The position numbers and the translations under genes are program-made. DNA of 64,000 bases from Parapedobacter pyrenivorans (GTDB lineage Bacteria; Bacteroidota; Bacteroidia; Sphingobacteriales; Sphingobacteriaceae): positions 484,718 to 548,717 of the forward strand of contig NZ_BMER01000001.1 in NCBI RefSeq assembly GCF_014636865.1. The letters are read 5' to 3'. How positions within the stretch are numbered: position 1 is the first letter of the stretch; the number at the start of each line of letters is the position of its first letter. The notes beneath the pieces were generated by a model that did no database searches, was not told the DNA's origin, and saw only the letters and a program-made list of their open reading frames with translations. Positions 28,238-36,569 of the stretch are shown here, piece by piece.

Positions 28238-30364
28238 CTACTTCTGCAACGCCACGTAATCTGCCATCACTGCCAAGCTTTCTTCCTGTATGAAATCAAG
28301 GCCCTCATCCACACCGGTGGTAGCCCCGCCACCCAATGGCAAGTTGATTTTCATTTGCTGTAGTGCATCCGACCGGCTTTTTCGCTTCAGCCGCCCCTCC
28401 TCGCGTTCCTTTTTCAGTTTATCCTCCAACAGTGTGACGCTCGTTTCGGCTTCCTGCTTCTGCATCATTTCGATATCCTCCAGCAAAAACTTATAGGCAG
28501 GTGCGCCATCCATGCGGGTCTTATGCGCTGTGGCCAACCGGGCAATAACCGGACCCAAATCGGCAACGGGGGCAAAATCACTCGCATTGATCTGATCCCA
28601 TGGCAATGCCGATGGTTCTGAGCTCTCGCCATATTTTTCGGCAGCGTATAATGAAGGAAACGTAATATCGGGTTCTACGCCCTTATGCTGTGTACTGCTA
28701 CCTGTAATCCGGTAAAACTTAGCAAGGGTAAGATTGATCTGACCGAATTGAGGTGCCCCCTCCGGAAACCCTGCCTTATCATCGGCTTGTGCCTTAAGCA
28801 ATAGGCGGTCTGTAGGGCTGATCACCCGGCTCATATCGATAGCCGACTGCACCGTTCCTTTGCCGTACGACTGAGACCCTAAAATAATTCCCCGTCCATA
28901 ATCCTGCACTGCTGCTGCAAAGATTTCAGATGCTGAGGCACTAAACCGGTTGATGATAACACCTAGCGGGCCATCCCACGCCACGCCATCTTCCTGATCA
29001 CTGTTGACCTCAATACGATTGCGCGTATCACGCACTTGTACCACAGGCCCTTTATCGATAAACAATCCCGTCAATTCAATTGATTCTTGTAGGGATCCGC
29101 CGCCATTGAAACGAAGATCCATAACTACGGCGTCCACGTTTTCCTGTTTCAAAGAATCCAGTAACAGGCGTACATCACGTGTAGTGCTCTTGTAATTCGG
29201 GTCATTTTTACGGTAGGCCTCAAAATCGATATAAAATTTGGGAAGGCTGATGATACCTACCCGGTAGGTTTTGCCGTCATCACCCACCACCTCCTTGATT
29301 TCTCGCTTGGCTGATTCATCTTCGATCACTACCCGATCGCGCGTGAGGGATACAATCTTTGGCTCTGCAGTAAGCTCCTGCCCTGCAGGAATAACCTTCA
29401 GACGAACCACGGTACCCTTCGGGCCTTTGATTTTGGTCACAGCGTGATCGAGCTTCCAACCGATGATATCTTCAAACTCGCCATCTTCGCCCTGTGCAAC
29501 ACCGATAATGCGGTCGTCTATCTGCAATGCTTTCTCCCGATACACCGGGCCGCCAACAATGACATCTGCTACCTTCACCACCTCGTTTTCGGTAGTGAGC
29601 CTCGCGCCTATCCCTTCAAATGTATTGGCCATCTCCTCATTAAACCGCTGCGCAAAATAAGGGTTAAAATAGCTAGTATGGGGGTCTATCGCATCCGTAA
29701 GTGCAGTCATGATCACCTGAAAAGCCTCGTTATTGTCGGTCTTTTTGGCCATTGAAATCAGGTTTTTATAACGGTTTCTTAGTGTTTCTTTTTGCTTTAC
29801 AGTTGCCGAGTCGCTTCCGTTTCCGCTGATGCGCAGGTTGAGCAGGTCGTATTTCACCCGCTTGCGCCATTGCTCATTCGCCTCGGCTTCCGAGGTAAAC
29901 CATCCTTCGCTTTCCCGATTGTAGACGTAGGTTTCATCCACTGTAAAGTCATGAGGCTCGTCGACCTGTGTAAGTGCATAGTCCAACCGGTTGAGGTAAC
30001 GCTTCATATACAAGTTGAAAATATGATATGCAGCACTCAGGTCTCCTTCGCGAAAGTCTTGCCCTAAGGTATTGCGATATTGCTCAAACTCGTCGATATC
30101 CGACTGCATTAAATAATTCTTGCCCTGATCCATTGCTTCGATCAGGTTATTGAAGATAATGGAAGAGATGGAATCGTTAAACGGAACTTTTTTATAGCTC
30201 ACCGATTCAAACAAACCCACCACATCTTTGGCAATCACCGCATGCTGGGGTGTTGGCTGTAAAGCCCCCGCCTCCGCTTCTAAATTGACGCGTGGCTTGG
30301 ATCCACAAGCGGCTATGGCAACCACAAACAATGCAAAAAAAACTTTCTTCAACATATTCTCCAT
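28238..30364 (-). CDS. prc: Carboxy-terminal (tail-specific) processing protease
   Basis: 708 residues, lipoprotein signal with lipobox AIAAC (Cys20), so it is anchored in the cell envelope. A helical N-terminal part is followed by a PDZ domain (about 245-335) and the S41 peptidase domain. The catalytic pair is Ser477 (in RFSASASEIF) and Lys502 (in YGKGTVQSA), 25 residues apart as in the E. coli enzyme. A C-terminal DUF3340-type extension runs to the end. It degrades periplasmic proteins from their C-termini. ATG at 30364 or 30355. It converges with the AraC gene with only 12 bases between. Confidence 0.95.
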   Translation of the reverse strand: MENMLKKVFFALFVVAIAACGSKPRVNLEAEAGALQPTPQHAVIAKDVVGLFESVSYKKVPFNDSISSIIFNNLIEAMDQGKNYLMQSDIDEFEQYRNTLGQDFREGDLSAAYHIFNLYMKRYLNRLDYALTQVDEPHDFTVDETYVYNRESEGWFTSEAEANEQWRKRVKYDLLNLRISGNGSDSATVKQKETLRNRYKNLISMAKKTDNNEAFQVIMTALTDAIDPHTSYFNPYFAQRFNEEMANTFEGIGARLTTENEVVKVADVIVGGPVYREKALQIDDRIIGVAQGEDGEFEDIIGWKLDHAVTKIKGPKGTVVRLKVIPAGQELTAEPKIVSLTRDRVVIEDESAKREIKEVVGDDGKTYRVGIISLPKFYIDFEAYRKNDPNYKSTTRDVRLLLDSLKQENVDAVVMDLRFNGGGSLQESIELTGLFIDKGPVVQVRDTRNRIEVNSDQEDGVAWDGPLGVIINRFSASASEIFAAAVQDYGRGIILGSQSYGKGTVQSAIDMSRVISPTDRLLLKAQADDKAGFPEGAPQFGQINLTLAKFYRITGSSTQHKGVEPDITFPSLYAAEKYGESSEPSALPWDQINASDFAPVADLGPVIARLATAHKTRMDGAPAYKFLLEDIEMMQKQEAETSVTLLEDKLKKEREEGRLKRKSRSDALQQMKINLPLGGGATTGVDEGLDFIQEESLAVMADYVALQK

Positions 30365-30515
30365 ACTATTTATATTCCTTTATCTTGATTGTGATCAGCC
30401 CCCGCAATCCCCATTATTCAAGTCGCTAAATTTAATCAAAAAACCGCTAATCTTTATTACGTAATTGTCATACGATTTGTTTGACTTTTATTTGTTACGA
30501 AAGACACTCAGCGGA

Positions 30516-31652
30516 TCAATTATCTACGGGTTTCTCTCCCCTAAATAATATATTTTTGAGCGTATCATACCGGTTAAGCGCAAGGGCCGCCCCGTCATAG
30601 TCACCAGCTTGATGATACAAATTGCCCAGTGCATCCTGAATGGCCAACTGCATGCCCATAAGGTGATCTTTTCTCGCCAAATCATTGGCCACTTTATACT
30701 CTTCAATGGCTACCCGGGGATTGCCCGAATGTTTCTTTGTTTCGGCAAGATTAAAGATGATGTCGGGCAACTGCTCGGTAATTCCTTCCCGATCAACAAT
30801 GGTCTTCGCTTGCACCAAAAACCACTGGGCTTCAGGATATTTATTTTGGAGCGTATAGATAGCTGCTAGTGTGCGGTACGCAGAAGCGCGACCGGCCTCA
30901 TCCCGCCCCCGGCGAAACAAAGGCACCACCTTCCGGATGATGTCACGCTCGGCCTCATGCGAAAACCCTTGCTTGGCTTTTATCAACGCCAGCTCCATCA
31001 GCGCCCGGGCCTGGTGGCTGTTATCACGGGCCTTCACCGCACGATCATACAATTGCTGGCGAAGTCCCTGTGCCTTATCCAACTGCCCGAGGTATTCATA
31101 CGCGACTGCCAGGTTATGGGTAATGACTTCCCAATCGGCCATATTGTTCGTCGCCTGCTTAGCACGCATTGCCTTTTCGAAAAACTCAACTGCAAGATCA
31201 AAGGCACCCAATGCAACGTATTCCATGGCTAACCGGTTTTGGATATCAGCCAACAGACCGGCGTCAGTTACCGTATTGTTGCGATCTGCAGCAATCAGTA
31301 ACTTACCTTCTACACTAGCTGCCTGAGCTTCGGTGACGGACATGTATTTTGCGGCTACATTACCATTACCGGTCATGACCAACCTGTGGTAATATTTCAT
31401 CCTATTCACATACTCGTCAACAACTGCCGAATCGATTTCTTTCTCAGCAAAGCGGTCGTCCAATAATTCCTCTTCCGTTTTGGGCGGCGGGAGGTGATAA
31501 ACTTCCGGACCTATTCCGGCAAATGTGCTATCGTATTTGGCTATGACACCGGAGAAATCGACATGTTGCTGGGCAAAGACGCAGGTTAAAACACCCCAAA
31601 AAAAGAAGAAAAAGCATGCTGCATGTCGCAACAGCGATTGTTTTACCTTCAT
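30516..31652 (-). CDS. Exported tetratricopeptide-repeat protein
   Basis: 378 residues with a signal peptide (about 1-27). The region from about 130 onward shows TPR-like helical pairs, for example EYVALGAFDLAVEFFEKAMRAK, HNLAVAYEYLGQLDKAQGLRQQL, RTLAAIYTLQNKYPEAQWFL and DALGNLYHQAGDYDGAALAL. It is probably a periplasmic scaffold. The N-terminal 100 residues are not recognised. Divergent from rarA, 88 bases between the two starts. The gene lies 151 bases upstream of prc on the same strand, so the two could share transcripts. Confidence 0.85.
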   Translation of the reverse strand: MKVKQSLLRHAACFFFFFWGVLTCVFAQQHVDFSGVIAKYDSTFAGIGPEVYHLPPPKTEEELLDDRFAEKEIDSAVVDEYVNRMKYYHRLVMTGNGNVAAKYMSVTEAQAASVEGKLLIAADRNNTVTDAGLLADIQNRLAMEYVALGAFDLAVEFFEKAMRAKQATNNMADWEVITHNLAVAYEYLGQLDKAQGLRQQLYDRAVKARDNSHQARALMELALIKAKQGFSHEAERDIIRKVVPLFRRGRDEAGRASAYRTLAAIYTLQNKYPEAQWFLVQAKTIVDREGITEQLPDIIFNLAETKKHSGNPRVAIEEYKVANDLARKDHLMGMQLAIQDALGNLYHQAGDYDGAALALNRYDTLKNILFRGEKPVDN

Positions 31653-31740
31653 ATATCATTCTAATCTGCGCACTAAGGTACAAAAATTGTTCCTTACTTT
31701 TTCTCATTGTCCTATATTCCGATTACATTTGCTAAAAATC

Positions 31741-33021
31741 ATGGCAACACAAATTCCATTAGCGGAACGTATGCGCCCCACGACGATTACTGATTATGTA
31801 GGGCAGCAACACATCATTGGTGACGGGGCAGTGCTGCGCAATACGATCCAACAAAACAACATTCCGTCGATGGTCTTGTGGGGTCCGCCAGGCGTCGGCA
31901 AGACTACGCTTGCGTTCATCATCGCTAAGCAACTGAACCGGCCGTTTTTCAGTCTGAGCGCCATCAACTCCGGCGTGAAAGACGTGCGCGAAGTCATTGA
32001 TAAGGCCTCGCAGCTGCGCAATTTCGAACAAGAACAACCCATCTTGTTCATCGACGAAATACATCGCTTTTCCAAATCGCAACAGGATTCACTGTTAGGC
32101 GCTGTAGAAAGGGGACTGGTTACACTTATCGGTGCGACGACCGAGAATCCTTCTTTCGAGGTCATATCAGCCTTGTTGTCGCGATGCCAGGTGTACGTGT
32201 TGGAGCACCTCAGTGAGGACGAGCTGGTCAGCATCATCAACAAGGCGCTGAAGGAAGATGATTACCTCAGCAAACAGCAGGTCACCGTCAAGGAACACGA
32301 GGCCTTGCTCCGGCTCTCGGGTGGCGACGCCCGCAAACTGCTCAATATCCTCGAATTGGTCATCAACGCCGCAGGTGGAAAACCGCTTGAAATCACCAAT
32401 GATTTCGTACTCAAGCAAGTACAGCAAAACATGGCAATGTATGACAAAGCGGGTGAGCAGCACTATGACATTATATCTGCCTTTATCAAATCAATCCGTG
32501 GCAGCGATCCCAACGCTGCAGTTTATTGGCTGGCACGAATGATAGAAGGCGGGGAAGATCCGCTTTTCATCGCGCGGAGGTTACTCATTCTTGCCGCCGA
32601 AGATATCGGAAACGCCAACCCCAATGCATTGCTGCTTGCCAATAATTGCTTTCAAGCCGTCAACGTAATCGGCTGGCCTGAGTCGAGGATCATACTTTCA
32701 CAGGCGGTGACATACCTGGCGTCATCGGCCAAAAGCAACGCAGCCTACGAAGCGATTAACAAGGCGCAAGCATTGGTGCGGCAAACGGGTGACTTGCCCG
32801 TACCGTTACCTATACGTAATGCACCCACCAAGCTCATGAAGCAGCTCGACTATGGCAAGGATTATCAATATGCCCATGCCTACGAAGGGAATTTCGTGGC
32901 ACAAGAGTTTATGCCCGAGCGATTGAGCGGCACTAAACTATACGACCCGGGGAGGAACCCCGCCGAGGAAAAACTACGCGAGAAGCTACGGCTGAACTGG
33001 AAGGATAAATATGGGTATTAG
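31741..33021 (+). CDS. rarA: Replication-associated recombination protein A (MgsA/RarA AAA+ ATPase)
   Basis: 426 residues from the ATG at 31741; the open frame extends back to 31525, but that part lies opposite the TPR gene and does not look like RarA. It begins LAERMRPTTITDYVGQQHI, with Walker A GPPGVGKTTL, Walker B LFIDEIHRF, sensor 1 IGATTENPSF, and the C-terminal tetramerisation part (AAEDIGNANPNALLLANNC). It acts at stalled replication forks. A TACATTTG element (31724-31731) ends only 9 bases before the ATG, implying a very short leader. Its last 36 bases overlap the convergent gluQRS gene. Confidence 0.96.
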   Translation: MATQIPLAERMRPTTITDYVGQQHIIGDGAVLRNTIQQNNIPSMVLWGPPGVGKTTLAFIIAKQLNRPFFSLSAINSGVKDVREVIDKASQLRNFEQEQPILFIDEIHRFSKSQQDSLLGAVERGLVTLIGATTENPSFEVISALLSRCQVYVLEHLSEDELVSIINKALKEDDYLSKQQVTVKEHEALLRLSGGDARKLLNILELVINAAGGKPLEITNDFVLKQVQQNMAMYDKAGEQHYDIISAFIKSIRGSDPNAAVYWLARMIEGGEDPLFIARRLLILAAEDIGNANPNALLLANNCFQAVNVIGWPESRIILSQAVTYLASSAKSNAAYEAINKAQALVRQTGDLPVPLPIRNAPTKLMKQLDYGKDYQYAHAYEGNFVAQEFMPERLSGTKLYDPGRNPAEEKLREKLRLNWKDKYGY

Positions 33022-33843
33022 TGGGGTCAACTCCTCCCAACTGGCGATCGGATTTGGTGTCCCTGCGAGTTGCCCGACCATTCGATAAATAGCCGCTTTG
33101 GTATACCCTTTTCTGCGAAGGTAACGAATGGAAGTAGCCCCTGCTGATTTAGCGAGCTTTTTGTCATCTTCGGTCTTTAATAGCACGTGGTGCCGGAACG
33201 TGGCGCCAATAAAATCATGGTATCCAAGCAGTTGAGCCAAATTGACTTGGGCCAATGTGGAGGGCCACAGGTCCTCTCCCCTCACAATTAAATCGACACC
33301 GAAGTACCTATCATCTATCAGAGACGTTAATTGGTACGCCGGAAAACCATCTTTTTTACGTACTACAAAATAGTGCATGTTTTGGGCAAGGTGCTGGGTT
33401 GACGTATCAACACGCCAGTTGTAGCCCGCTGCGTCCAATGATAATCCGCGATGGACACAGGTACCCGTGTAAACACCCTCGGGATGATTACGGAGCAGTG
33501 TGGTCCGCGAACAATCGCAGGCAAACACCAACCCACGGTCACGCAGTTGCCGCAGCCCTGCCTCATATCGTTCCATTCGATGTACCTGCGAGTAAACGTT
33601 CGTGTAATCGCGGTAATCTTTCGGGCCTTCATCCCACGGGATATCCAGGTAAGCCAAGGTCTCGAAAATATCCTCCACATATTCCGGCTTCACACGCTCC
33701 CGATCAAGATCATCAATACGTAGCAGGATCCGTGCGCCCGATTGCCTTGCCAGGGCCACGGTAACCGCAAAAGAAAACACATTTCCCAGATGCAGGTAGC
33801 CACTGGGCGTTGGGGCGATACGGGTACGTAAGAATCGTTGCAT
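32986..33843 (-). CDS. gluQ: Glutamyl-Q tRNA(Asp) synthetase
   Basis: 285 residues from the ATG at 33843. It resembles the catalytic half of glutamyl-tRNA synthetase: class I signature PTPSGYLHLGN at about 11-21 (HIGH motif), LLRIDDLDRERV, and KKLAKS at about 230-235 (KMSKS motif). Cysteines in ACDCS and YTGTC match the GluQRS zinc site. The anticodon-binding half is absent, as expected for GluQRS, which glutamylates queuosine in tRNA(Asp). It converges on rarA and overlaps it by 36 bases. Confidence 0.93.
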   Translation of the reverse strand: MQRFLRTRIAPTPSGYLHLGNVFSFAVTVALARQSGARILLRIDDLDRERVKPEYVEDIFETLAYLDIPWDEGPKDYRDYTNVYSQVHRMERYEAGLRQLRDRGLVFACDCSRTTLLRNHPEGVYTGTCVHRGLSLDAAGYNWRVDTSTQHLAQNMHYFVVRKKDGFPAYQLTSLIDDRYFGVDLIVRGEDLWPSTLAQVNLAQLLGYHDFIGATFRHHVLLKTEDDKKLAKSAGATSIRYLRRKGYTKAAIYRMVGQLAGTPNPIASWEELTPLIPIFILPVQP

Positions 33844-34033
33844 CAAGGACCAAACTTAGCAATTTTCATGAATAACACCATTTCCGTTATTGAATTGCCC
33901 AGGTCATTGAGGGCCTGAAAATGTACGCTTTCGGAACACTTGCTGTCCGATATCGCACAGTCGCAGTATACTGAAAAATACCATTCCGCTGATTCTCTTT
34001 TAATTACGGTTTAGGCACGCTATTTATCTTTTT

Positions 34034-34051
34034 TTGGCACAGGGATGCAAC
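34034..34051 (+). promoter_or_regulatory. Sigma-54-like -24/-12 element, possibly decayed
   Basis: TTGGCACAGGGATGCAAC resembles TGGCAC-N5-TTGCA. The GG and GC doublets are 9 bases apart where 10 are normally needed, so it may be inactive. About 74 bases upstream lies the palindrome CTGTCCGATATCGCACAG, the kind and distance of site an enhancer-binding activator would use. Confidence 0.3.
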
Positions 34052-34149
34052 GTTTCGGCGTCAATGGCGTCTATATCATAATCAAGCGCTGATGCAATCC
34101 GTGAAAGAATTGAACGTATACCAAAGATATAATGTGTGTTTGTGAATCA

Positions 34150-34191
34150 CTGGTAAGCTGGCATCGCTCCCCGCGTTTAGCCAGCTTCCAG
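34150..34191 (-). terminator. Hairpin downstream of the esterase gene, candidate terminator
   Basis: AAGCTGGC (34155-34162) and GCCAGCTT (34180-34187) pair perfectly over 8 bp with a 17 base loop, and the flanking CTGG/CCAG extend the stem. It starts 15 bases after the stop of the minus-strand esterase gene. There is no strong T-run after it. Confidence 0.4.
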
Positions 34192-34205
34192 CTGGTTCGT
34201 TATCG

Positions 34206-35120
34206 CTAAATACCCATTAACCATTCCAAAAAATGGTCAGCCCATTTATCCGAAGTGGTTTTGTTATGTAAACCAAATCCGTGCCCCCCTTTTGGGTACG
34301 TGATGAGTTTCGCAGCTATGCTGTGTGCTTTCAATGCAGCCACATAAGCTTCGCTATTGGCAATCGGCACTGCCGTGTCATCCTCGGCATGTACCAAAAA
34401 AGCGGGTGGTGTATCAGGTGTCACCTGCAATTCATTGGAAAACCGGTTGACATCTGCTTCACTTGGGTTAGCGCCCAAAAGATTCTGCCTGGAGCCACCG
34501 TGCGTTATCCCGTTCTGCATGCTAATGACGGGGTACAACAACAGCGAGAAATCCGGACGCAACGAGGTGTGTTTGGGGTTGTCGATCACCGCTTTGCTAA
34601 AATGGGTGGAAAGCGTGGATGCCAAATGCCCACCGGCGGAAAATCCTGCGACACCGATCTGATTTTCATCAATTCCCCACTCGCTCGCCTTTTCGCGGAC
34701 CAGTTGTATGGCTCGCTGCGCATCCTGCAACGGACCTATCCGCTTATCAATCATGATTTCGTCTTTAGGGAGCCGGTACTTCAACACAAATGCCGCAACG
34801 CCGTTCGAGGCAAGCAATTTCGCAACATCGTGGCCTTCATGGCTTATCGCCAAAATGCCATACCCTCCACCCGGACAGATGATTACCGCTTTACCGGTAT
34901 TCACCACATCATTGGTAGGGAAATAAGCCGTAAGTGTGGGAATGGTTACCCCACTTACGCGGGTAATGCCATTGTCATCGGTGGCAGATGTTTCTTCCAT
35001 AGCAAATGACTTACTATTCGGCACTTCACCATCATATAAATCCATCACAACTTGGCTATGGACGGAGAGGACAGCAGCAAGTAATATCGCAAAACATAGT
35101 GTTGTTTTTATAAACTGCAT
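34206..35120 (-). CDS. Exported alpha/beta hydrolase (acetyl-esterase/xylan-esterase type)
   Basis: 304 residues with a signal peptide (about 1-22). Oxyanion-hole motif CPGGGY at 82-87, nucleophile Ser161 in GFSAGGH, acid in HAEDDTAVP near 255 and His in GGHGFGLH near 282 complete the catalytic triad. It belongs to the BD-FAE/hormone-sensitive-lipase-like esterases that remove acetyl or similar groups from plant polysaccharides. It starts 10 bases after the alanine dehydrogenase stop on the same strand, so the two may be co-transcribed, though no functional link is obvious. Confidence 0.9.
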   Translation of the reverse strand: MQFIKTTLCFAILLAAVLSVHSQVVMDLYDGEVPNSKSFAMEETSATDDNGITRVSGVTIPTLTAYFPTNDVVNTGKAVIICPGGGYGILAISHEGHDVAKLLASNGVAAFVLKYRLPKDEIMIDKRIGPLQDAQRAIQLVREKASEWGIDENQIGVAGFSAGGHLASTLSTHFSKAVIDNPKHTSLRPDFSLLLYPVISMQNGITHGGSRQNLLGANPSEADVNRFSNELQVTPDTPPAFLVHAEDDTAVPIANSEAYVAALKAHSIAAKLITYPKGGHGFGLHNKTTSDKWADHFLEWLMGI

Positions 35121-35130
35121 TTATGAGATA

Positions 35131-36342
35131 CTAATGGTTAGAAACGACCAACAAATCTAGATCCTTTGGTGTAAGGTTGAATTTATTCGCAATATCCTTG
35201 TTCGTCAGATGGCCCTGGTACAAATAGATGGCGTTCCGGATTCCCGGTTTCGCCCAAATGAGGTTCATGATCCCCCCCATCTCGCCAATATCCAAAAGAA
35301 TCGGCGTAAAGATATTGGTTAGGGCATAGGTAGCTGTCCTTGCCACCCGCGATGCAATATTGGGCACGCAGTAATGGATAACATCGTATTTCCGGAATAC
35401 CGGTGTCTCATGATTGGTGATTTCAGACGTTTCGAAACAACCACCCTGGTCGATACTGATGTCAATCAGTACCGAATTGGGTTTCATCTTCGAAACAGTC
35501 TCTTCGCTAATGATACATGGACTTCGGCCATTAGTAGCCCGTGTAGCTCCAATGACCACATCGCAGCCGATTACCGCTTTACGCAAGACAATAGGCTGGA
35601 TTACCGACGTAAACACGCGACTGCCTACATTGTTCTGCAAACGCCGCAGGCGATAAACGGAGCTGTCAAACACCTTGACCTGGGCACCCAATGCGATTGC
35701 GGTCCGCGCGGCAAATTCACCCACCGTGCCTGCACCCAGGATAACCATTTCCGTGGGGGGCACCCCGGTAATTCCGCCCAGCATCAATCCCTTACCATCA
35801 AACACGTTGCTTAGGTACTCGGCCGCTATCAGCACCGATGTAGCCCCGACAATCTCGCTCATGGCGCGCACCACGGTAAGTGTATTTCCTTCGTCGCGCA
35901 AATATTCGTAAGACAGCGCCGTCACCTTTTTTTTCATGAGGGCGTGGAGATGATCGATACTCATCAATGAAGGCTGCTGGGAAGAGAGCAATACCTGGCC
36001 GCTTCGCATCATGTCGACCTCCTCTAAAGTAGGTGGCGCGATCTTGATAATGATATCCGCTTTATAGACTTCTTCTTTATCGCGCACAATGCGTGCACCC
36101 TGTTCGCTGTAGTGATGATCAAGAAAATTAGCCCCTTCACCGGCGCCACTTTCCAACACCACATCATGCCCGTTCTCGATGAGCAATGCGACAGATAATG
36201 GCGTCAATGGCACACGGTTTTCCTGAAAACTGATTTCCTTTGGTATTCCTATATAGAGGCTGTTTTTCTTTTTCCCCGTTTCAAGCATCGCTTCCTGCGG
36301 TTGTAACAATGCTTGACGCGCCAACTTCGATAGCTCACTCAT
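35131..36342 (-). CDS. ald: Alanine dehydrogenase
   Basis: 403 residues, ATG at 36342, cytosolic. IGIPKEISFQENRVPLTP is the N-terminal signature of the alanine dehydrogenase/PNT family, and VILGAGTVGEFAARTAIALGA (about 205-225) is the NAD-binding Rossmann motif. The family signature continues in the C-terminal part (VLIDISIDQGGCFETS). It interconverts L-alanine with pyruvate and ammonia. It is about 30 residues longer at the N-terminus than the Bacillus enzyme, which is common in Bacteroidota. Divergent from the epimerase/dehydratase gene, 227 bases between starts. Confidence 0.92.
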   Translation of the reverse strand: MSELSKLARQALLQPQEAMLETGKKKNSLYIGIPKEISFQENRVPLTPLSVALLIENGHDVVLESGAGEGANFLDHHYSEQGARIVRDKEEVYKADIIIKIAPPTLEEVDMMRSGQVLLSSQQPSLMSIDHLHALMKKKVTALSYEYLRDEGNTLTVVRAMSEIVGATSVLIAAEYLSNVFDGKGLMLGGITGVPPTEMVILGAGTVGEFAARTAIALGAQVKVFDSSVYRLRRLQNNVGSRVFTSVIQPIVLRKAVIGCDVVIGATRATNGRSPCIISEETVSKMKPNSVLIDISIDQGGCFETSEITNHETPVFRKYDVIHYCVPNIASRVARTATYALTNIFTPILLDIGEMGGIMNLIWAKPGIRNAIYLYQGHLTNKDIANKFNLTPKDLDLLVVSNH

Positions 36343-36488
36343 GATGCGCTCACTTTATCCATACAATTTGGGTTCAACACATGCGAAAATACTCAAAGTT
36401 TTAATAAAACTAGGGCAAATTATACGCGAATAGTCCAACTCATTTACCCAACTCGCTTACCGATAACGATTTAAAAAAATCACCGAAC

Positions 36489-36518
36489 TTGTTTGATAAT
36501 AGAAAATAAGTATATTTG
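36489..36518 (+). promoter_or_regulatory. Bacteroidota housekeeping promoter of the epimerase/dehydratase gene
   Basis: TTG at 36489-36491, then exactly 19 bases, then TATATTTG at 36511-36518. This is the Bacteroidota -33/-7 pattern with ideal spacing. The -7 element ends 51 bases before the ATG. Confidence 0.7.
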
Positions 36519-36569
36519 AGGCGCATTTACGGTATTGCGACAAGAATGTGTTGCCTTTAATCACGCTGG

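Larger units (their letters stand above)
33844..34205. other. 362-base non-coding region with sigma-54-like elements and no gene behind them
   Basis: No credible ORF on either strand. It holds an imperfect palindrome CTGTCCGATATCGCACAG (33943-33960), a sigma-54-like TTGGCACAGGGATGCAAC (34034-34051), and a hairpin near the right end. The elements point rightward, where no plus-strand gene begins before the end of the convergent esterase gene. Confidence 0.45.

Noticed and set aside
31525-31740. N-terminal extension of rarA
   Set aside because: It is antisense to the TPR gene start, contains a lysine run unlike RarA, and precedes the likely promoter; the family start is at 31741.
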